Assembly (NCBI GenBank): GCA_028283025.1
Contig: JAPYNO010000109.1
Location: 1-35,250, forward strand
Length of the DNA stretch: 35,250 nt
Source of the DNA: Pseudomonadales bacterium
GTDB lineage: Bacteria > Pseudomonadota > Gammaproteobacteria > Pseudomonadales > Azotimanducaceae
Reading direction: 5' to 3'
Position 1 is the first letter of the stretch. Each line of letters opens with the position of its first letter. Below, piece by piece: positions 1 through 8,101 of the stretch. Below the pieces are notes generated by a model that saw only the letters and a list, made by a program, of their open reading frames with translations, had not been told where the DNA came from and ran no database searches. Both the position numbers and the translations under genes were made by a program.

Positions 1-150
1 GGGAATTATGTAGCAAAATCAGCAATGCTGATTTTGCCCATTCTTTGACGTTTCACAGGCCGACCAATGTCGCCACCTCCACGCCCAGCAGCGCCAATCC
101 CGAACGCCAGTATATTCAACGCCGCATTCACATCGGCATTGTCTGTATAT
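1..150 (-). ncRNA. Putative TnpB guide RNA (omega/re-RNA) scaffold region
   Basis: In characterised TnpB elements the guide RNA is transcribed from the 3' part of tnpB through the right end, and the flanking DNA supplies the guide. Here the last ~145 bp of tnpB plus the palindrome at 13-37 occupy that position. The 5' boundary is a guess, and the guide itself lies beyond the window. Placement rests on family knowledge, not on a recognised RNA covariance pattern. Confidence 0.35.
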
Positions 151-1244
151 CCACACGCAAGACACTCGAAGTGCGCTTGAGTCGTGCGGTTCTTCGCATC
201 GACATATCCGCAATGCGAACAGGTCTGCGAGGTGTATTTCGGATCGACCTGAATGTGTCGAGCCGCTTTGTAGCCGATCTTCTGCTCGAGGGCGTGCCAC
301 CCCGTGTTCAGTATTTCCCTGTTGAGACCGGACTTCGCCTTCACGTTCTTCCCCGGTGCGTCTTCCGTCCCTTTCGCTGAAGCGGCCATCCCTTTCGTAT
401 TGAGCGCTTCAGTCACGATGGTCCCTGCGGATGACGCAAGTTGTTTGGAGACGTGGTGATGCCAGTTCCCTCGGTAACACCGGATATTTCGGCACACCTT
501 TGAGAGCCGCTGCTTCGTGAGATGTCTCCGGTTCGAGCCTTTCACTTGACGTGCGAGACGGCGTTGATACCGCCGCTTTCTCGCTTCAAGGCGTGCGATT
601 CGGTCTGTGTCGAGACGAATGATGTCGCCGTCGCTTGTCGCGGCTTGTCCGACGTTCATGTCAACGCCGATGGCTTTCCCGTTATCGGGAGAAGTCACCG
701 CATGGACAGGCACCTTGTACAGGACAACCGCATGCCACTTTCCGCATTCACGTTTGATAGTGACTGACCGGGCTTCGTACTTCCGATACGGATCACCGCC
801 TCGCCTCGCGATTCGGAACCACCCGAGTTTTTGCAAACGAAGGTTGTTGCCCCGAATATGGAACAGGGTTGGTTCTGGGAACGTGACTGTTCGTGCCCCA
901 TATTTCGACTTGAACTTCGGACGACCCCCTTGTTTCTTGAAGAACTTTCGCCATGCTTCGGCCTGATGCTTGAGCGTGTAGCGAACCGCCGAAAACGGGA
1001 GTTCCCGTAACCAGTCCGTTTCGCTTCGGAGTTTCGTGAACTGCTTCCCAAGCGAAAAGAACATCGTGGACGGCGCATCAACCATCCAAGGCAATCGTTC
1101 ATGAAAGAAGTATTCCTGCTCGTTCCACGCCAACATCCGGTTCCACACCCAGATACACGCCCCGGTCACCTGCATCAACTTCTGATGCTTCGCCGAGGTA
1201 ATTGGTAGCAGTCTGTAACGAATTGATCGTTGGGCGTATTTCAT
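6..1244 (-). CDS. tnpB: TnpB RNA-guided endonuclease (IS605 OrfB family)
   Basis: Predicted RNA-guided DNA nuclease of the TnpB family, the ancestor group of Cas12. At 412 residues it is full length. The N-terminal OrfB helix-turn-helix-like part is followed by a split RuvC domain with all acidic residues visible: D195 in GVDMNVG, E279 in IVTEALN and D371 in NADVNAALNI. A four-cysteine zinc finger (CSHC 342-345, CLAC 361-364) sits between the last two. The start is the ATG preceding KYAQRSIRYRLLP, the usual N-terminus of the family. The intact triad and frame suggest a functional protein. The 3' end of the gene runs into the terminal palindrome, as expected where the guide RNA scaffold overlaps the coding end. 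Confidence 0.93.
   Translation of the reverse strand: MKYAQRSIRYRLLPITSAKHQKLMQVTGACIWVWNRMLAWNEQEYFFHERLPWMVDAPSTMFFSLGKQFTKLRSETDWLRELPFSAVRYTLKHQAEAWRKFFKKQGGRPKFKSKYGARTVTFPEPTLFHIRGNNLRLQKLGWFRIARRGGDPYRKYEARSVTIKRECGKWHAVVLYKVPVHAVTSPDNGKAIGVDMNVGQAATSDGDIIRLDTDRIARLEARKRRYQRRLARQVKGSNRRHLTKQRLSKVCRNIRCYRGNWHHHVSKQLASSAGTIVTEALNTKGMAASAKGTEDAPGKNVKAKSGLNREILNTGWHALEQKIGYKAARHIQVDPKYTSQTCSHCGYVDAKNRTTQAHFECLACGYTDNADVNAALNILAFGIGAAGRGGGDIGRPVKRQRMGKISIADFAT
13..37. repeat. Right-end palindrome of the TnpB element
   Basis: Perfect inverted repeat of 11-bp arms (GCAAAATCAGC and GCTGATTTTGC) around a 3-nt loop (AAT). It overlaps the last codons of tnpB, whose TAA stop lies just outside it at positions 6-8. 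Hairpins here are recognised by TnpA in the family and form the 3' end of the TnpB guide RNA scaffold; both roles are inferred for this copy. Confidence 0.8.
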
Positions 1245-1350
1245 CTGTGTGTTTTACTTGATTCTTTAAGGCGTGATCTTTGTCAGTTCCGGCATTATCT
1301 AATAAGTCCCTTCGATTTCCTACAAGGTTGCAGCGGATGTCTTGGACCCT

Positions 1351-1374
1351 GCTGATTTTGCTACGCAATTCCCC
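1351..1374. repeat. Left-end inverted copy of the element terminus
   Basis: Read on the minus strand this begins GGGGAATTGCGTAGCAAAAT and repeats, in inverted orientation, the sequence at 1-23 with two mismatches. It marks the probable left end of the insertion. Only the inner GCTGATTTTGC arm of the right-end palindrome is present, so no full hairpin forms at this end. Confidence 0.65.
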
Positions 1375-1483
1375 ATCGTTTCGCCTCTATGAGCAAATCT
1401 ACCTGCAAGTCATTTTAACCGCTCCATCATGGCGCACTTGGACTAGCTTTGTAGGTAATGTGCCCTCTATTCGCGATAGATGT

Positions 1484-1512
1484 TTGACAAGAGCGGCTCG
1501 CTACAGAAGAAT
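1484..1512 (+). promoter_or_regulatory. Sigma-70-type promoter for the restriction-modification pair
   Basis: A perfect -35 box TTGACA (1484-1489) is followed after 17 nt by AAGAAT (1507-1512), which matches the -10 consensus at four of six positions. It lies 28 bp upstream of the endonuclease start and outside the insertion element. No C-protein-like gene or clear C-box was seen, so control by a controller protein is not indicated. Confidence 0.5.
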
Positions 1513-1539
1513 CCTTGCATTGACTGAGCACAAGCAGAC

Positions 1540-2502
1540 ATGGCGGTAAACAGAGACAAACCTGATCGCTGGAAAGAAGACATTGTCAAGTCGGTAGACA
1601 TGTACAACAAGTGGTTCGTTCGCTTTGCTCCAGAGGCTTTTCGTAACACGCGCATACAAACCACACGCGATGTCGAATCAACGCTTAAAGCCACCAAAAA
1701 CCTGTCCAAAATCGGAGTCGAACTCTTGACGGAGACGCCTTCTGTGCTGCCAACCTTGAGAATGTCAGCCTGCCCTCCCTTAGCGCTTGACCGGCTGATC
1801 GGATTAGCTGGGGTGTCCAAAAACTTAGTGAAGTCGATGGAGAAGCGCCACAGAGTACCACCACAGATGCCGAAACCTGACTTGGAAAATGATCTTCGAC
1901 GAATCGCTAGCACCATTAAGAGAATGGCCGACCCAGATATTTTCGTGTGGCTGGAACGTGGCGACAATCCCAATCAACATGAATTGCACCGCGCCGCAAC
2001 AATCGTCGCAGATCGCCTGTGTGGTGCCGTTGCCAATCCGATCATTCGAAACGCCCAAGAACAACGACAGCTTGCGGCGATACAAGACTGGCTCAGCGCC
2101 CGTGGCTACCAGCATCTGCCGTCGAGCGAGCGTGTCAAGTTTGGCGAGATGCCGAGTGGCACTTACGCTTTCAGGCACAATGTGCTCGTCAAACAAGATG
2201 CAACTAGCCGAGAAGTGAATATTCCCGTGGATGCAGTCGTTATACCGAACGCATCTAACTCAGACGGGCGACCGCTGCTGATCGAGGCCAAGTCGGCCGG
2301 AGACTACGCCAACGTCAACAAGCGAAGAAAAGAAGAGGCCACGAAGATAAGTCAGTTGCGCCGTACCTACGGCGAGGATGTGCGATTTATTTTGTTTCTC
2401 TGCGGCTACTTCGACTCCGGTTATCTAGGTTACGAGGCAGCCGAAGGCATTGATTGGGTATGGGAACATCGCATCTCGGACCTCGCGGAGTTCGGCCTGT
2501 AA
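1540..2502 (+). CDS. XamI-like type II restriction endonuclease
   Basis: Predicted type II restriction endonuclease of 320 residues. A PD-(D/E)xK-type site is visible near the C-terminus: D231 in NIPVDAVV, then E249 and K251 in LIEAKSAGD, followed by helix-forming charged residues. From memory the overall sequence resembles the XamI endonuclease family (recognition GTCGAC in the founder), and its partner is the right kind of methylase. The stop codon abuts the methylase ATG with no spacing, so the two are one operon with the nuclease first. The start lacks a strong Shine-Dalgarno sequence. The XamI assignment is moderately sure; the target site here is not proven. Confidence 0.8.
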   Translation: MAVNRDKPDRWKEDIVKSVDMYNKWFVRFAPEAFRNTRIQTTRDVESTLKATKNLSKIGVELLTETPSVLPTLRMSACPPLALDRLIGLAGVSKNLVKSMEKRHRVPPQMPKPDLENDLRRIASTIKRMADPDIFVWLERGDNPNQHELHRAATIVADRLCGAVANPIIRNAQEQRQLAAIQDWLSARGYQHLPSSERVKFGEMPSGTYAFRHNVLVKQDATSREVNIPVDAVVIPNASNSDGRPLLIEAKSAGDYANVNKRRKEEATKISQLRRTYGEDVRFILFLCGYFDSGYLGYEAAEGIDWVWEHRISDLAEFGL

Positions 2503-4086
2503 ATGACAAACTCCAATGCAGCAGATTTTGAAGCCGAGCGACTCGTCCTGCAGGAACAACTAGACGCCGAGCGCGACCTCAAGGCGCGAAACAGGATGGG
2601 GCAGTTCGCGACGCCTACGAGCCTCGCGATCAACATTCAACGCTACGCTGCGGCCCGCCTTGAAATCAGCGAGAAGGTACGATTTATTGATCCAGCAATA
2701 GGTACCGGGTCGTTCTTTTCCGCAATGCTCAACGCCCTTCCGCAGGCTCGCATTGATGCAGCAGTCGGCTATGAAATCGACTCGCACTACGGCATCCCGG
2801 CGAGAAAGCTATGGCGCGAAACGAAGCTTGAAATCCTTGTTGATGACTTCACACGGGCTGAATGTCCGCAAAGAGAAGAAGAAAAATTCAATCTCATTGT
2901 CTGCAATCCGCCCTATGTGCGCCACCATCACATAGGCGCTGATGAAAAACAGCGATTGCGGCGACGGGTGTTCAACGCTTGTGGCATCGACTTCAGCGGT
3001 CTGGCAGGACTCTATTGCCACTTTCTCGGCTTAAGTCACCCATGGATGCGTGGCGGCGGCCTTGCAGGCTGGTTGATTCCGAGCGAATTCATGGATGTCA
3101 ACTATGGTGTTGCGGTCAAACGCTACCTTCTGCGGCATGTCACACTGCTGCATATTCATCGCTTTGATCCGAATGAGGTGCAGTTCAATGATGCGCTTGT
3201 GTCTTCAGCGGTCGTATGGTTCCGCAAGAGCCCGCCAACGCCGAACATGCAAGTCCGATTCAGCTACGGCGGTTCATTGGAGTGCCCACAGCTTGAACGA
3301 ATGGTGCCGATTGAGCAATTGGGCAGTGCGCAGAAATGGACGCACATCCCTTCAAAGCCAAGACGGGCGAAAGCTAGCGCGACGCTCGGCGACTTCTTCA
3401 AAATCAAACGCGGCGTTGCGACCGGCGGCAATCGCTACTTTATCTTGACTGCTGAAGAAATTGATCGACGAGGCTTGCCTATCGAGGCATTCAAGCCGAT
3501 TTTGCCAAGTCCTCGTCACTTGCGCACAGACGAAGTGCAAAGCGACAAACAAGGTAATCCGATACTGGAGAAGCGGCTGTTCCTGCTCGACCCGCCGTGG
3601 CCGGAAGATCAGATTCAGCGCAGCGAGCGCGAACTCTGGGCGTATCTCGAAGAAGGCAAAGCGAACGGCGTCGCTCGCGGCTACATTTGTCGGCATCGCA
3701 AGCCTTGGTACAGGCAGGAAAGCCGTGCTCCGGCGGTCTTTGTGTGCACGTATCTCGGACGTAGCGACAAGGCTGCGCGCAGGCCGTTTCGCTTCATCCT
3801 GAACCATTCAATGGCGGTCGCCGCAAACGTTTACCTCATGCTGTACCCGACAAGCCTGATCGAGAGAATGCTGCGCGAGCAGCCGGAACTGAATCGACAA
3901 GTGTGGCAAGCCTTGAGTGAGATCAAACCGTCAGACATGCTCAGTGAAGGCCGCGTCTACGGCGGCGGACTGCACAAGCTAGAGCCTCGCGAATTAGGCA
4001 AGGTGCCAGCCGAGGCGATTGCAGAGTTGCTGCCCGCCGCAAGACAGGCGGGTCATGGCAAGCAATGTCGAATTGTATTTGGATGA
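2503..4086 (+). CDS. Type II N6-adenine DNA methyltransferase (gamma motif order)
   Basis: Protects host DNA from the adjacent endonuclease by methylating adenine at the same site. The motif order is X-I-IV then target recognition: motif X RMGQFATP (31-38), the SAM-binding motif I DPAIGTGSF (63-71) and catalytic motif IV NPPY (135-138). This is the gamma arrangement of N6-adenine methylases. The C-terminal ~300 residues hold the target-recognition region. A length of 527 residues fits Eco57I/XamI-type methylases. The gene ends nine bases from the convergent ABC exporter gene, so the cassette is packed against a core operon. Base composition looks less GC-rich than the lpt genes, consistent with transfer but not measured. 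Confidence 0.9.
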   Translation: MTNSNAADFEAERLVLQEQLDAERDLKARNRMGQFATPTSLAINIQRYAAARLEISEKVRFIDPAIGTGSFFSAMLNALPQARIDAAVGYEIDSHYGIPARKLWRETKLEILVDDFTRAECPQREEEKFNLIVCNPPYVRHHHIGADEKQRLRRRVFNACGIDFSGLAGLYCHFLGLSHPWMRGGGLAGWLIPSEFMDVNYGVAVKRYLLRHVTLLHIHRFDPNEVQFNDALVSSAVVWFRKSPPTPNMQVRFSYGGSLECPQLERMVPIEQLGSAQKWTHIPSKPRRAKASATLGDFFKIKRGVATGGNRYFILTAEEIDRRGLPIEAFKPILPSPRHLRTDEVQSDKQGNPILEKRLFLLDPPWPEDQIQRSERELWAYLEEGKANGVARGYICRHRKPWYRQESRAPAVFVCTYLGRSDKAARRPFRFILNHSMAVAANVYLMLYPTSLIERMLREQPELNRQVWQALSEIKPSDMLSEGRVYGGGLHKLEPRELGKVPAEAIAELLPAARQAGHGKQCRIVFG

Positions 4087-4095
4087 ACAGGAAAA

Positions 4096-5808
4096 TCAGC
4101 CGTCCGCACGCTTCAATCGCCCATCTTCTATCGAATAGGCTTGATCGGCCACGCGGCCGAGTTCGCTTTGATGAAACACTGCGAGTATCGCCATGTCTTT
4201 CTTCAAGACTGCGAGCGTCCGTCCGATATCGCGCTCGCTCTTCGCATCGATCCCGCTTGTCGCTTCGTCCAAGATCAGCAGCCAAGGCTTGTGCAGGAGC
4301 GCGCGCGCGATCATCAATCGCTGGCGCTGTCCGCCGGAGAGGCGCGCGCCGCGCTCGCCGACCGGCGAATCCAAGCCTTGCGGCATGTCTCGCACCAAGT
4401 CCATGAGGCCGGCGGCGGCAAGTGCGGTTTCAATGCGATCAATGCCGACGCCATCCTCGCCAAGCGTAACGTTGTTGCGAATAGAGTCATTGAGAATCAA
4501 ATGCTCCTGCGGCACATAGCCGATCTGCGAGCGCCAAGCGGCCAGATCAATCTCATCGAGCGGCATGCCATCGATCAACACTTCGCCAGCGTCTGGCTTC
4601 AGCAGCCCAGAGATGCAATTGACAATGCTGCTTTTGCCTGAACCAGAGGCGCCCGTGAGGGTGGTAATGGCGCCCACCGGCATCTCCATGCTCGCAGCTT
4701 CAAGCACCATCGAATCTTCGAACGAGAGATCGATGTCTTTGAGTTCTACGCCTTCGCTCAGCGTCGGCATCTTGCTGCCCGCAGAGACTTCCGCTTGCTC
4801 GCGCGCGGCCTTGATGCTTTGCTGCAACGACCAATAGGCGCTATCACACGCCATCATCTTCTGATACTGCTTTTGCGCCTTGCCGAGGCTGACCATGACG
4901 CGCAGCAGCATGATCGTGAGCGTGGTCACGGCGGCAGTGGACATGCCAAAGTAGCTAAATGCGACGAACAGCCCAAGCGCGATCACAAGCGTGTACAAAG
5001 GCTCTTGCGCGGCGGTGAGGGCGGCGTTGCTCCATACTTCTCGGCGTAGTGCTCGATTCAGCCCTTCGGTGGATGCAATGAGCACCGAGCCAGCGAGCGA
5101 TTCGCGCGCTGAAACCTTGAAGAGCTTGACGGCCTGCATCGTGTCGGTCAGGCGCGCAATGAGCGTGGTGTAGAGCTTCGTCTGGCTCTTGCCAGCGCGC
5201 CGCGCCATGCGCACGAGGCCGTGCATGGCAACAGCGATCAAAAGGCTGCCGATCACCGCATACAAGGTCGCCATCCAAGAGACGAGCAGCGCGGCGCCGA
5301 TATAGACCGAAGCCATCAGCAGCAGCGACAAGGTGGTCATGCCGTAGATATAGCCAGTTGCCGCACGCATGGCTTCGGTGGCCATGGCATTGGCGAGGCT
5401 GCCGATGGGCTGGGCAACGAAGTAGCGCCATCTCGACGCCAGCACCGCTTGCAGAAGCTCAAGGCGGAGATCCGTCGTCAACCGCGCCGCGATATAGCCG
5501 ATGCGCTGATTCGCAATCAGCACAAGAAGACTTTTCGCGAGGATGCCGAGCACGACCAGCGCGAGCATGGTCTGCAGGTCAGCATCAAGACCAACCCGGT
5601 TCAGCCAACCTGTGAGCTTGGCTGCGAACGCATCGCCCGCCTCGCCCATACCCGAATCGGCGGTGCTCGCCTCAGCGCTCGCAAGATTCAATATCGGCAG
5701 CACCAGCGCTGCACTCAACCCTTCGGCGAGGCTCGCAAGCAAGAGCGCTGGCAGCACAATGAGCGTCTGTAGCGGATAGGCGCGTATGAAGGCGATGAGG
5801 AGACGCAT
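4096..5808 (-). CDS. ABC exporter, fused membrane and ATPase domains (MsbA-like type)
   Basis: A 570-residue half-transporter with a six-helix membrane domain (about 1-320) fused to a nucleotide-binding domain. ATPase motifs are complete: Walker A GASGSGKS (386-393), Q-loop Q434 in YVPQE, signature LSGGQ (490-494), Walker B LLILDE ending at D514/E515, and H-loop H546. Members of this class flip lipids or export peptides at the inner membrane. Position directly after lptF and lptG, 14 bp from the lptG stop, suggests a role in envelope lipid or LPS traffic, possibly as MsbA, but the substrate is inference. The start chosen is the ATG before RLLIAFIRAYPLQ; the open frame continues upstream inside lptG but that part is not membrane-protein-like. 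Confidence 0.88.
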   Translation of the reverse strand: MRLLIAFIRAYPLQTLIVLPALLLASLAEGLSAALVLPILNLASAEASTADSGMGEAGDAFAAKLTGWLNRVGLDADLQTMLALVVLGILAKSLLVLIANQRIGYIAARLTTDLRLELLQAVLASRWRYFVAQPIGSLANAMATEAMRAATGYIYGMTTLSLLLMASVYIGAALLVSWMATLYAVIGSLLIAVAMHGLVRMARRAGKSQTKLYTTLIARLTDTMQAVKLFKVSARESLAGSVLIASTEGLNRALRREVWSNAALTAAQEPLYTLVIALGLFVAFSYFGMSTAAVTTLTIMLLRVMVSLGKAQKQYQKMMACDSAYWSLQQSIKAAREQAEVSAGSKMPTLSEGVELKDIDLSFEDSMVLEAASMEMPVGAITTLTGASGSGKSSIVNCISGLLKPDAGEVLIDGMPLDEIDLAAWRSQIGYVPQEHLILNDSIRNNVTLGEDGVGIDRIETALAAAGLMDLVRDMPQGLDSPVGERGARLSGGQRQRLMIARALLHKPWLLILDEATSGIDAKSERDIGRTLAVLKKDMAILAVFHQSELGRVADQAYSIEDGRLKRADG

Positions 5809-5822
5809 CAGCGGCGCTGCAA

Positions 5823-6941
5823 CTAAACCCGCCGCCCGAAATAGCGGATGCTCGCCCAGGACGCGCAGCCGATGAGCAGGATTGGCAAGACAGCGGACAG
5901 GAACGTTGGCGCACTGATCAAAAGCGCAACCGACGCCGTGAGGTCGCCTAAGACCCACATACCGATGCCGACGCCAGAGCCGATCGCAAGTCGCAGTCCG
6001 AAGCTCGCCGAGCGAAGATCGCCGAACACAAGCGGCATGATCAGCAATCCCATGGCAACGACCGCAAAGGGCGCCAAAAGCCGCTGCCAAAGCAGGAGCT
6101 CGGCGTCATCGGCTGGCAAGCGATCGGCGCGCAAGGCGGACACCCGCGCACTCAATTGCGAGAGGCTCAAGGATGCGAGCGGCAGCGGCTGAATGCGGCC
6201 AGGGGCATCGGCGCGCACCGAATCAGGCGCGCCACCAGTGAGCCGAGTCGCGCTCGATGGCGGCGCCCATTCCTGCAAGGGGGTCTTTGTCAAGGCTGAG
6301 TCACCAGCATCGAACACGCGGCTTTCCACCTCTCTCAGCGCCCAGTTGCCGGACGGCAGTATTTCGGCGCTCGCGGCGCGGTAGTAGCGCGCAAGCGGGC
6401 CTTGCGGCGTAAATTCCAAGATCAGAATGGACTCGGGATCCTTGCCGGCGCCGAGTCGCTCAGCTTTCAGATACCACTGATCGCCTCGCACCCAGAAGCC
6501 GCCGCCTTGTAGGAGTTCGGCGCTGCCGGACTTCAAGAGCATCCGCTGCAGCGCCGCCTCCTTGTAGAGCGGCGGTGCTAGCCACTGACCGAGAATGAGC
6601 GCGAAGAGCGCGAGGCTGCCCGAAGCCAATGCGGATGCGCGCACGCCATGCAAAATCGACAGGCCCGCCGTGCTCATCACGAGCATCTCTTGACGCCTCG
6701 CAAGATTGGAAAGCGCAAGTAATCCGCCAAGGAACGCCACGAACGGCAGTAGATCAAGCAGCGTGTTGAAACTTGTCATGCCCACGTACCAAGCAGCGTG
6801 ATGCAGCCGATAGCTGCCCTCACCAAGATTATCGATTTCGCGAACAAGTCCGAATATGAAAAAGAGCGTGACAAGCGCAAGCGCGGCAAGCAGATAGCCC
6901 TTGCCAAGCTCAATCAGAAGATATCGAGTGAGCAGGCGCAT
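5823..6941 (-). CDS. lptG: LPS export system permease LptG
   Basis: Inner-membrane permease of the LptB2FG complex, which extracts lipopolysaccharide from the inner membrane and passes it to LptC-LptA. It begins RLLTRYLLIELGKGYLLA, the family N-terminus, with membrane segments near the N-terminus, a periplasmic beta-jellyroll in the middle and three hydrophobic helices at the C-terminus. At 372 residues it is close to the usual ~360. Its ATG overlaps the lptF stop by one base (TGATG), so translation is coupled. The upstream in-frame extension inside lptF is rejected as start. LptF versus LptG identity is based on gene order and N-terminal sequence. Confidence 0.9.
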   Translation of the reverse strand: MRLLTRYLLIELGKGYLLAALALVTLFFIFGLVREIDNLGEGSYRLHHAAWYVGMTSFNTLLDLLPFVAFLGGLLALSNLARRQEMLVMSTAGLSILHGVRASALASGSLALFALILGQWLAPPLYKEAALQRMLLKSGSAELLQGGGFWVRGDQWYLKAERLGAGKDPESILILEFTPQGPLARYYRAASAEILPSGNWALREVESRVFDAGDSALTKTPLQEWAPPSSATRLTGGAPDSVRADAPGRIQPLPLASLSLSQLSARVSALRADRLPADDAELLLWQRLLAPFAVVAMGLLIMPLVFGDLRSASFGLRLAIGSGVGIGMWVLGDLTASVALLISAPTFLSAVLPILLIGCASWASIRYFGRRV

Positions 6942-7993
6942 CAGCCGAGTGCCGGCCGTCTCATCAGGAGCACGAGCATGAGCAGTAGCAATCCATGGAA
7001 CCACCAGATGCCGGGCAGCGCGCCGATCACGCCGCTTTCGACCCAGCCCTTGGCGATGATGGCAAGGTTGAAGGCTACCGCATAGGCAAGTATCGCGAAC
7101 AGCATTTGTCGAAAACGACTTTGACGAGGGACGCTGCGCGCCAGCGGCACTGCCAACAGCCCTAGCAGCAGCGCAGTGAAAGGCAGTGACAGGCGCCATT
7201 GCAACTCGGCCACTTCCTTCGGATTGTCAGAGCCAAAGAGCGCAGCGGTCGGCTGCGCCCGGCGATTGCGCACTTCGCTCGCCTGTGACGGCGCTGCGAG
7301 CTTTAATTGCAAGCGCTCGTAAGTATATTCGTGATCAGTGCCAGCGCCGAGCCGGTAGGCGTAGCCATCGGTAAGCTCGATCACACGCTCGCCACCGGCA
7401 TCGGCGCGCCAGTCAAGCAGGCGCCCCTCGCGCGCTCGAATCACCCGCGAGCCGTCTTCGCCTTCCGTTTGCACGAACACATCGAGCATGACCTCACCGT
7501 CAACGCCGCCCACGCTCAAGGTCATTTCCTCGTCCGCCAAGGGATAGAAGCGACCAGGCACTAGGCTCTCGGGTTCGAAGCGGGCGGCGGACTCGGCCTC
7601 AAGCGCATAGCTGAGTTCATAGGCGATTGGGCGCACGAACATGGACAGCACCGCGACTAGAATCGCCGCAGGAATCAGCACTTGGGCGAGGGTGAGCGAT
7701 GTGCGCGCCTCGCTCCAGCCAGTCGCATAGAACACCACCAGTTCGGAACTCCGGTACATTCGGCCAAGCCCGTCCACGATGCCAAAATAGAGCGCCGACG
7801 GGATCAGCACCTCGCAGGCAATCAAGGTTTGCAGAAGTAGCAGACGCGGCAGGGACGTAGCGCTGAGCAAGCGACTGACGGCATCGTTCAACAGATCCGC
7901 CGCTGCGAAGAATAAAAAGAGCGCCAAGAGGAGCGCGAGCGACAATGCGATCGGCTTTAAGGTCGAATGATGCAGGTAGCGTGCGGCAATCAA
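6941..7993 (-). CDS. lptF: LPS export system permease LptF
   Basis: First gene of the lptF-lptG-ABC exporter operon and the second permease of LptB2FG. The N-terminus IAARYLHHSTLKPIAL matches the LptF pattern (E. coli begins MIIIRYL), followed by six predicted membrane helices around a periplasmic beta-jellyroll domain. Length is 350 residues against ~366 in E. coli. The most likely start is a TTG; no in-frame ATG exists before an upstream stop, and CTG or ATT codons a few residues upstream are weaker options. The non-ATG start may keep expression of this essential complex low. LptA, LptC and LptB are not in the window. Confidence 0.9.
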   Translation of the reverse strand: MIAARYLHHSTLKPIALSLALLLALFLFFAAADLLNDAVSRLLSATSLPRLLLLQTLIACEVLIPSALYFGIVDGLGRMYRSSELVVFYATGWSEARTSLTLAQVLIPAAILVAVLSMFVRPIAYELSYALEAESAARFEPESLVPGRFYPLADEEMTLSVGGVDGEVMLDVFVQTEGEDGSRVIRAREGRLLDWRADAGGERVIELTDGYAYRLGAGTDHEYTYERLQLKLAAPSQASEVRNRRAQPTAALFGSDNPKEVAELQWRLSLPFTALLLGLLAVPLARSVPRQSRFRQMLFAILAYAVAFNLAIIAKGWVESGVIGALPGIWWFHGLLLLMLVLLMRRPALG

Positions 7994-8101
7994 GAGTGAA
8001 ATGCTGAACAGCCATGAGGTCTTGGCATCTTATCAGGCGTTCATGTGCGGAACTTTCATGTTCTCATGTAAGGTTCGTTTCTCCTGTTGGTATCGCATCC
8101 C
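7994..8101. promoter_or_regulatory. Divergent promoter region with three TTCATGT-like repeats
   Basis: This 108-bp gap separates the divergent lptF and ELM1-family genes and must hold both promoters. It contains TTCATGT at 8040-8046 and 8055-8061 and CTCATGT at 8063-8069, spaced 15 and 8 bp. They could bind a regulator or be chance in a short AT-richer gap. No convincing -35/-10 pair was found on either strand. Confidence 0.35.

Larger units (their letters stand above)
1..1374 (-). mobile_element. TnpB-only IS200/IS605-type (IS1341-like) insertion element
   Basis: The element holds a single tnpB gene and no Y1 transposase tnpA, so it would depend on a TnpA supplied elsewhere. Its outer boundaries are inferred from matching ends: the first 23 bases of the window and the reverse complement of 1351-1373 agree at all but two positions. 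Beside the right-end copy lies a perfect palindrome. IS200/IS605 elements carry subterminal hairpins, while long matching inverted ends are less typical. The right flank, where a TnpB guide would be templated, falls outside the window. No tnpA was seen on either strand near it. Confidence 0.75.

Noticed and set aside
1099..1368. Minus-strand frame at the left end of the TnpB element that might be a small accessory gene
   Set aside because: It overlaps tnpB in another frame, shows no family resemblance, and is better explained as element end sequence.
5221..5772. Long plus-strand frame opposite the ABC exporter
   Set aside because: Composition is that of an antisense shadow (His/Arg/Gln-rich) of a gene with complete ABC motifs on the other strand.
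5809..6090. In-frame N-terminal extension of the ABC exporter
   Set aside because: It is Cys/Arg-rich, overlaps the lptG C-terminus, and the family N-terminus begins at the ATG at 5808.
6942..7199. In-frame N-terminal extension of LptG
   Set aside because: It lies inside lptF, lacks membrane character, and the TGATG overlap at 6939-6943 gives a normal coupled start.
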